Source: JAMLIN01 sp041676645
Lineage (GTDB): Bacteria; Pseudomonadota; Gammaproteobacteria; Burkholderiales; Burkholderiaceae_E
Assembly: GCA_041676645.1 (NCBI GenBank)
Contig: JBAYRO010000113.1
Coordinates: 1 to 9,436 of the forward strand
Length of the DNA stretch: 9,436 nt
Direction of reading: 5' to 3'
Part shown: positions 6,113-9,436 of the stretch, piece by piece
Layout: the number at the start of each line of letters is the position of its first letter
Position numbering within the stretch: position 1 is the stretch's first letter
Program-made: the position numbers and the translations under genes
The notes under the pieces: model-generated
Databases searched by the model: none
What the model was told of the DNA's origin: nothing
Seen by the model: only the letters and a program-made list of their open reading frames with translations

Positions 6113-7138
6113 TCAGACAGGTCCGAGTGGTGGCTCGCTCATGGCGGCGATCTGCTCGCGCAATTCGAGAATCCGATCCTGCCAGTAGCGCTCGGTTCCG
6201 AACCAGGGGAAAGCGGCGGGAAAGGCGGGGTCTTCCCAGCGCCGTCCGATCCAGGCGCTGTAGTGGACCAGGCGCAGGGTACGCAGGGGCTCGACGAGGC
6301 CCAGTTCGCGCCGGTCGAACTCGACGAAGTCCTCGTAGCCGGCGAGCACATCGGACAGCTGCCGGGTCATGCCGGCGCGGTCGCCGGAAAGAAGCATCCA
6401 GAGATCCTGGATCGCGGGGCCGTTGCAGGCATCGTCCAGGTCGACGAAGTGCGGCCCGGCATCGGTCCAGAGGACGTTGCCGGCATGGCAGTCGCCGTGC
6501 AGGCGCAAGCGCCGCCAGGCGCCGGCCCGCTCGAACGCCGCCGTCACCGCCTCGAGCGCCTGGTCGACCGCGGCGCGCCAGGCCGGACGCAGCGCGACGG
6601 GCACGAGTTCGGCCTCGAGCAGGAAGGCGAGCGGTTCGTGGCCGAGGCGCTCGATATCGATCGCCGGGCGGCTTGCGAACTCGCGCCGGGCGCCGACCAT
6701 GTGGATGCGACCGATGAAGCGACCCACCCATTCGAGCACGCTCGGGTCCTCGAACTCCGGGGTGCGTCCGCCGCGGCGGGGAAAGACCGCGAAGCGAAAG
6801 CCTCCCGAGGAAAGCAGGGTCGCGCCGTCGACGGCAAGCGGCGCCACCACCGGCACCTCGTCCTCGACGAGTTCGGCGGCAAAGGCGTGCTCCTCGAGGA
6901 TCTGCTCGTCGCGCCAGCGCTGCGGGCGGTAGAACTTGGCCACCACGACCCGGCCATCGTCGAGCCAGACCTGGTAGACCCGGTTCTCGTAGCTGTTCAG
7001 GGCCAGCAGCCGTCCGTCGCCCTCGAAACCGACTGCCGCGAGCGCATCGAGGATGGCGTCGGGCGTCAGGCCCGCATAGGGGGCGTCGCCCGCCGACCGG
7101 CTCGCCGGCGCCCCGGAGTGTGGTTCACCGGACGCCAT
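6113..7138 (-). CDS. srkA: SrkA (YihE/RdoA) family stress response Ser/Thr protein kinase
   Basis: This protein kinase has the choline-kinase/aminoglycoside-phosphotransferase fold. It is 341 aa; E. coli SrkA is about 328. Hallmarks match that family closely: NSYENRVYQV near the nucleotide loop (48-57), the lysine motif VVAKFYRP with K68, EEHAFAAELV, FAVFPRRGGR, the catalytic loop LHGDCHAGN with D216 and N221 (213-221), and the metal-binding FVDLDDACNGPA with D233. The end reads FPWFGTERYW as in SrkA. In E. coli SrkA is linked to the Cpx envelope-stress response and to survival under oxidative stress. Here it starts inside the stop of the histidine kinase gene (TGATG), so translation is probably coupled; the longer open frame to 7537 is an out-of-frame reading of that gene. 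The Ala/Gly/Ser-rich first 20 residues are not conserved in SrkA. Placement after a two-component pair is unusual and suggests a role in its signal response (inference). Confidence 0.95.
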   Translation of the reverse strand: MASGEPHSGAPASRSAGDAPYAGLTPDAILDALAAVGFEGDGRLLALNSYENRVYQVWLDDGRVVVAKFYRPQRWRDEQILEEHAFAAELVEDEVPVVAPLAVDGATLLSSGGFRFAVFPRRGGRTPEFEDPSVLEWVGRFIGRIHMVGARREFASRPAIDIERLGHEPLAFLLEAELVPVALRPAWRAAVDQALEAVTAAFERAGAWRRLRLHGDCHAGNVLWTDAGPHFVDLDDACNGPAIQDLWMLLSGDRAGMTRQLSDVLAGYEDFVEFDRRELGLVEPLRTLRLVHYSAWIGRRWEDPAFPAAFPWFGTERYWQDRILELREQIAAMSEPPLGPV

Positions 7139-9228
7139 CAGGCCGCCACCGGCATGGTGAAGCCGACGCGCACGCCGCCCGCCTCGTCCTCGGCGAAGAC
7201 ATGGCCACCGTGGAACTCGGCGATCAGGCGCACCAGGAACAGGCCCAGCCCGAGATGGCTGCCCGAGACGCTGCGCGAATCGCGTACCGAGACCATCGAG
7301 TCGAACAGGCTGTCGCCCATCGATTCGGGCAGGGGCTGGCCGAGGTTGAAGACCGACAGCCGCCAGCCGGCGACCGAGCGCCGCCCCCGGGCGGGATCGG
7401 CGATCTCGCGCCCGGCGAGCTCGACCCGGATGGTGGTGCCCGGCACGGCGAAATCGACCGCATTGGCCACCAGCTTGTCGAGCGCCTGGGCGATCGCCTC
7501 GGGCACCACTTCCGCATCGGCGCCGCCCGCCGGACACGCCAGCTCGAAGACCGATGCCGGATAGGCGCTGCGATAGGCTTCGACGCAGCTGGCGACGAGC
7601 CGGCCGAGGTCGACCTTCTCGAGCTGGCTGTCACCGAGCATGGTCTCGAGGCTGGAGGCCTCGCCCATGCTCGCGACGATCCTCTCGAGCCGCGCCGCGC
7701 CCTGCTGCGCGCGCTCGGCATAGGCAGCCTGGCGTTCGGCGTCGTCCTCGGCGGCAAGGTTCTCGAGCGAGCTGCGCACCACCATGATCGGGGTGCGCAG
7801 CTCATGGACGAGGCGACCGCGCAGCTTGCTGAGATATTCCTGGTGCTCCCGCAGCCGGCCCAGCACCCGTTCGTAGCCGATCGCGAGCTCGCCGACTTCG
7901 TCGCGCATCCGGAACTGCGGAATCGTGCCGACCACCCTGCCGCGGGAATCGATCGCGCTTTCGGCGGCGCGGCGCAGGCGCACGATGCGCGCCACGGTGA
8001 TGGTCGCCACCAGCAGCAGGGCGACGACGGTGCCCGCCAGGGCGACCGCCGCGAGCAGGGTGAGCCGCTCGAGCGCCTGCTGGCCGAGCGCCAGCCGCGA
8101 GCCGGTGCTCTCCTCGATCACCAGGGCGCCGACCACCCGGTCGCCCGACCAGACGGGCTGGGCGACGGTGAGCAGCCACACCGGCATGCCGCCGACCAGC
8201 CCGGTGCGCAGCCATTGCTGGGCCGGCACCCCGGTCAGCGCCTTGGCGAGCGCCGATACCGCCGCGCGGGACTGGTCGCTGCCGTCGCCACTGTCGACGA
8301 GGTTGATCGTGTCGATCTCGGGACGCAGCGTCGAGGCCACCGCGAGCAGCCAGCGGGCGAGCTGCGAGGACCAGCCGCGGGCGGGCTGCTCGGGGCTCGC
8401 GAGACTGCCCTGGCGGGCCATCTGCACCCCTGCCACATCGTAGACCGCGACCCGGCCACTGGCCCGTGACAAGGCGCCAATGGTGAGCGCCCACTGGCGT
8501 TCGCGTGCCTCGTCCGCCTGGCCGCCCGGTGGCCGCGACAGCGAGAGCAGGCCCGAGTCGGCGGTCGCCTCGAGCCGACGGCTGCCGAGGTAGTCGACAT
8601 CCTCGATGAGCACCCGCAGCAGCATCGATTCGGGCGCCTCGGCCTCGGCGATCCAGCCGCCCTGACGGGCTACCGCCAGCGCGGTGATCTCCTGCATCGC
8701 ATCGGGGTCGTCGCCATGGAAGATCCGCATCCGGTCGCCCGGGCCTTCGGAATCGGGGGCGACGTAGCGCTCGTCGACGACTTCGGCGAGCACGAAGACC
8801 CGGCCGGGGTGTTCCTGCGAACGGGCGACCGCGATGCGCGGCGCGAGGGTTTCGGGCGGCGCATCCCCGAGAACCGTCACCGGCAACGCCCGGCGGGCGA
8901 CTTCGACCCATTCGCCCGCATTGCCGTCGACCTGCGCCGGGCCGAGCAGGTCGAGGGTGATCGGCTCGGTGTCGGGCGCCCCGGCAACCGATCCCGAGGC
9001 CGCGGCGAACAGCTCGGGCCGCTCGTGCAGCGAGGTCGCGAGGTTGCGGGCGGCGACGACCAGGTTCTCGAGGCGTTCGTTGCGGGCGAGCTCGGCCATC
9101 TGCTCGACGAATCGCAGGCCGATCCAGGGCAGGCCCAGCAGCGGCAGCAGGGCGACCAGCAGCATCAGGCGCAGGCCGAAGCGCGGTCGCCAGCCGTCGA
9201 GCCGACGGCGCACCGGAGCCTCAGCCAC
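7138..9228 (-). CDS. pdsS: Membrane sensor histidine kinase resembling PdsS (proteobacterial dedicated sortase system)
   Basis: This 696-aa sensor kinase has membrane segment 1 (about 19-36), a periplasmic region of about 350 residues, membrane segment 2 (about 387-412), a HAMP linker (413-465), a HisKA domain with phospho-acceptor H475 in RLVHELRTP, and an ATPase domain with N589 (LVANAVDF) and the G2 loop SHLGLGLFLVRLI (657-669). The G1 position reads FNLGQPLP instead of DxGxG. The periplasmic part opens with LATSLHERPELF (64-74) and has VDGNAGEW (100-107), typical of the start of a CBM9-like domain. LFDSMVSVRDSR and LVRLIAEFHGG recall PdsS kinases of sortase loci. The start is GTG, overlapping the regulator stop by 8 bp with no ribosome binding site, so it is likely translationally coupled. 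PdsS assignment is by remembered motif similarity; a kinase from a sortase-less sister family is the alternative. Confidence 0.8.
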   Translation of the reverse strand: MAEAPVRRRLDGWRPRFGLRLMLLVALLPLLGLPWIGLRFVEQMAELARNERLENLVVAARNLATSLHERPELFAAASGSVAGAPDTEPITLDLLGPAQVDGNAGEWVEVARRALPVTVLGDAPPETLAPRIAVARSQEHPGRVFVLAEVVDERYVAPDSEGPGDRMRIFHGDDPDAMQEITALAVARQGGWIAEAEAPESMLLRVLIEDVDYLGSRRLEATADSGLLSLSRPPGGQADEARERQWALTIGALSRASGRVAVYDVAGVQMARQGSLASPEQPARGWSSQLARWLLAVASTLRPEIDTINLVDSGDGSDQSRAAVSALAKALTGVPAQQWLRTGLVGGMPVWLLTVAQPVWSGDRVVGALVIEESTGSRLALGQQALERLTLLAAVALAGTVVALLLVATITVARIVRLRRAAESAIDSRGRVVGTIPQFRMRDEVGELAIGYERVLGRLREHQEYLSKLRGRLVHELRTPIMVVRSSLENLAAEDDAERQAAYAERAQQGAARLERIVASMGEASSLETMLGDSQLEKVDLGRLVASCVEAYRSAYPASVFELACPAGGADAEVVPEAIAQALDKLVANAVDFAVPGTTIRVELAGREIADPARGRRSVAGWRLSVFNLGQPLPESMGDSLFDSMVSVRDSRSVSGSHLGLGLFLVRLIAEFHGGHVFAEDEAGGVRVGFTMPVAA

Positions 9229-9436
9229 GGACGACGTAGCGGTAGCCGAGTCCGTAGACGGTTTCGATCGCGTCGAACCCGGGATCGACCGCCTCGAACT
9301 TGCGGCGCATCCGCTTCACGTAGGAGGTCACGGTATGGTCGTCGACCACCATGCTTGCCTCGCGCATCAGCGCATCGCGATCCTTGACGTGGCCGGGATG
9401 GCGGGCGAGCGCATGCAGCATCCAGAACTCGGTGAC
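9221..9436 (-). CDS. pdsR: OmpR/PhoB-family response regulator resembling PdsR (N-terminus outside window)
   Basis: Only the last 71 residues are visible. They form most of a winged-helix DNA-binding domain: VTEFWMLHALARHPGHVKDR, then the recognition helix region DDHTVTSYVKRMRRKF, and the terminal hairpin ending ETVYGLGYRYV. The receiver domain with its phospho-acceptor aspartate lies to the right of the window. The TEFWMLHALARHPGHVK and FDAIETVYGLGYRY segments resemble PdsR, the regulator paired with PdsS. The reading frame overlaps the kinase start by 8 bp (GTGGCTGA). It is the first gene seen of the four-gene operon, whose promoter is not in the window. Family assignment as an OmpR-type regulator is certain; the PdsR assignment is moderate. 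Confidence 0.85.
   Translation of the reverse strand, partial: VTEFWMLHALARHPGHVKDRDALMREASMVVDDHTVTSYVKRMRRKFEAVDPGFDAIETVYGLGYRYVVRG

Noticed and set aside
7139..7537. 133-residue extension of the srkA frame into the kinase gene
   Set aside because: It overlaps the kinase ATPase domain out of frame and is Arg/Gly-rich. The TGATG junction and SrkA family length support the ATG at 7138.
4676..7564. 962-codon open frame on the plus strand across the patatin, srkA and kinase genes
   Set aside because: It runs through the terminator, three real genes and their junctions. Its composition is Arg/Gly/Glu/Pro-rich with no motif.
7120..8469. 449-codon open frame on the plus strand opposite the histidine kinase
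   Set aside because: Antisense shadow with low-complexity product; the kinase on the minus strand has full HisKA and ATPase motifs.

Overview
The window is GC-rich DNA (by eye clearly above 60%) with tightly packed genes and long spurious open frames on the opposite strands. Gene content points to Pseudomonadota, most likely a betaproteobacterium. The main reason is the pairing of a Crp/Fnr regulator with a divergent long acyl-CoA ligase followed by a LivG-type ABC ATPase, an arrangement I associate with Burkholderiales and Rhodocyclales. No rRNA, tRNA, CRISPR array or insertion sequence was seen.

Left region (1-3568). A minus-strand operon starts at 2678 and holds a COG1022-type AMP-forming acyl-CoA ligase and then a LivG-like ABC ATPase that runs off the left edge. 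Divergent from it is a Crp/Fnr-family regulator (2894-3568, plus). The 215-bp divergent region contains a -10-like box, a 16-bp TGTC/GACA imperfect palindrome overlapping the expected start of the regulator transcript, and a second inverted repeat in the ligase leader. This looks like a regulated uptake-and-activation module for an organic acid: transporter, CoA ligase and local regulator.

Middle region (3569-4861). A 14-bp perfect hairpin fills the 40-bp gap between the regulator and a convergent 3-hydroxyacyl-CoA dehydrogenase (3609-4472, minus). Upstream of the dehydrogenase is a 389-bp non-coding stretch. It holds a probable -10 box, a Rho-independent terminator (4576-4603), a 6-bp hairpin, a 9-bp direct repeat with 11-bp period, and a second, unusually large Rho-independent terminator (4780-4858). 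Both terminators read on the minus strand, so the roughly 175 bp between them may encode a small RNA.

Right region (4862-9436). Four minus-strand genes form one operon, transcribed from right to left: the C-terminal end of an OmpR-family response regulator, a 696-aa membrane histidine kinase, an SrkA/YihE-type stress kinase and a patatin-like phospholipase. The first three overlap (8 bp, then 1 bp as TGATG) and the fourth starts 12 bp after the third. The regulator and kinase resemble PdsR and PdsS, the two-component pair of the proteobacterial dedicated sortase system, but no sortase or sortase substrate lies in the window. Coupling of a PdsRS-like sensor with a protein kinase and a lipid hydrolase is the most unusual feature here and suggests an envelope-stress or surface-remodelling circuit. 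This interpretation is inference from gene order.
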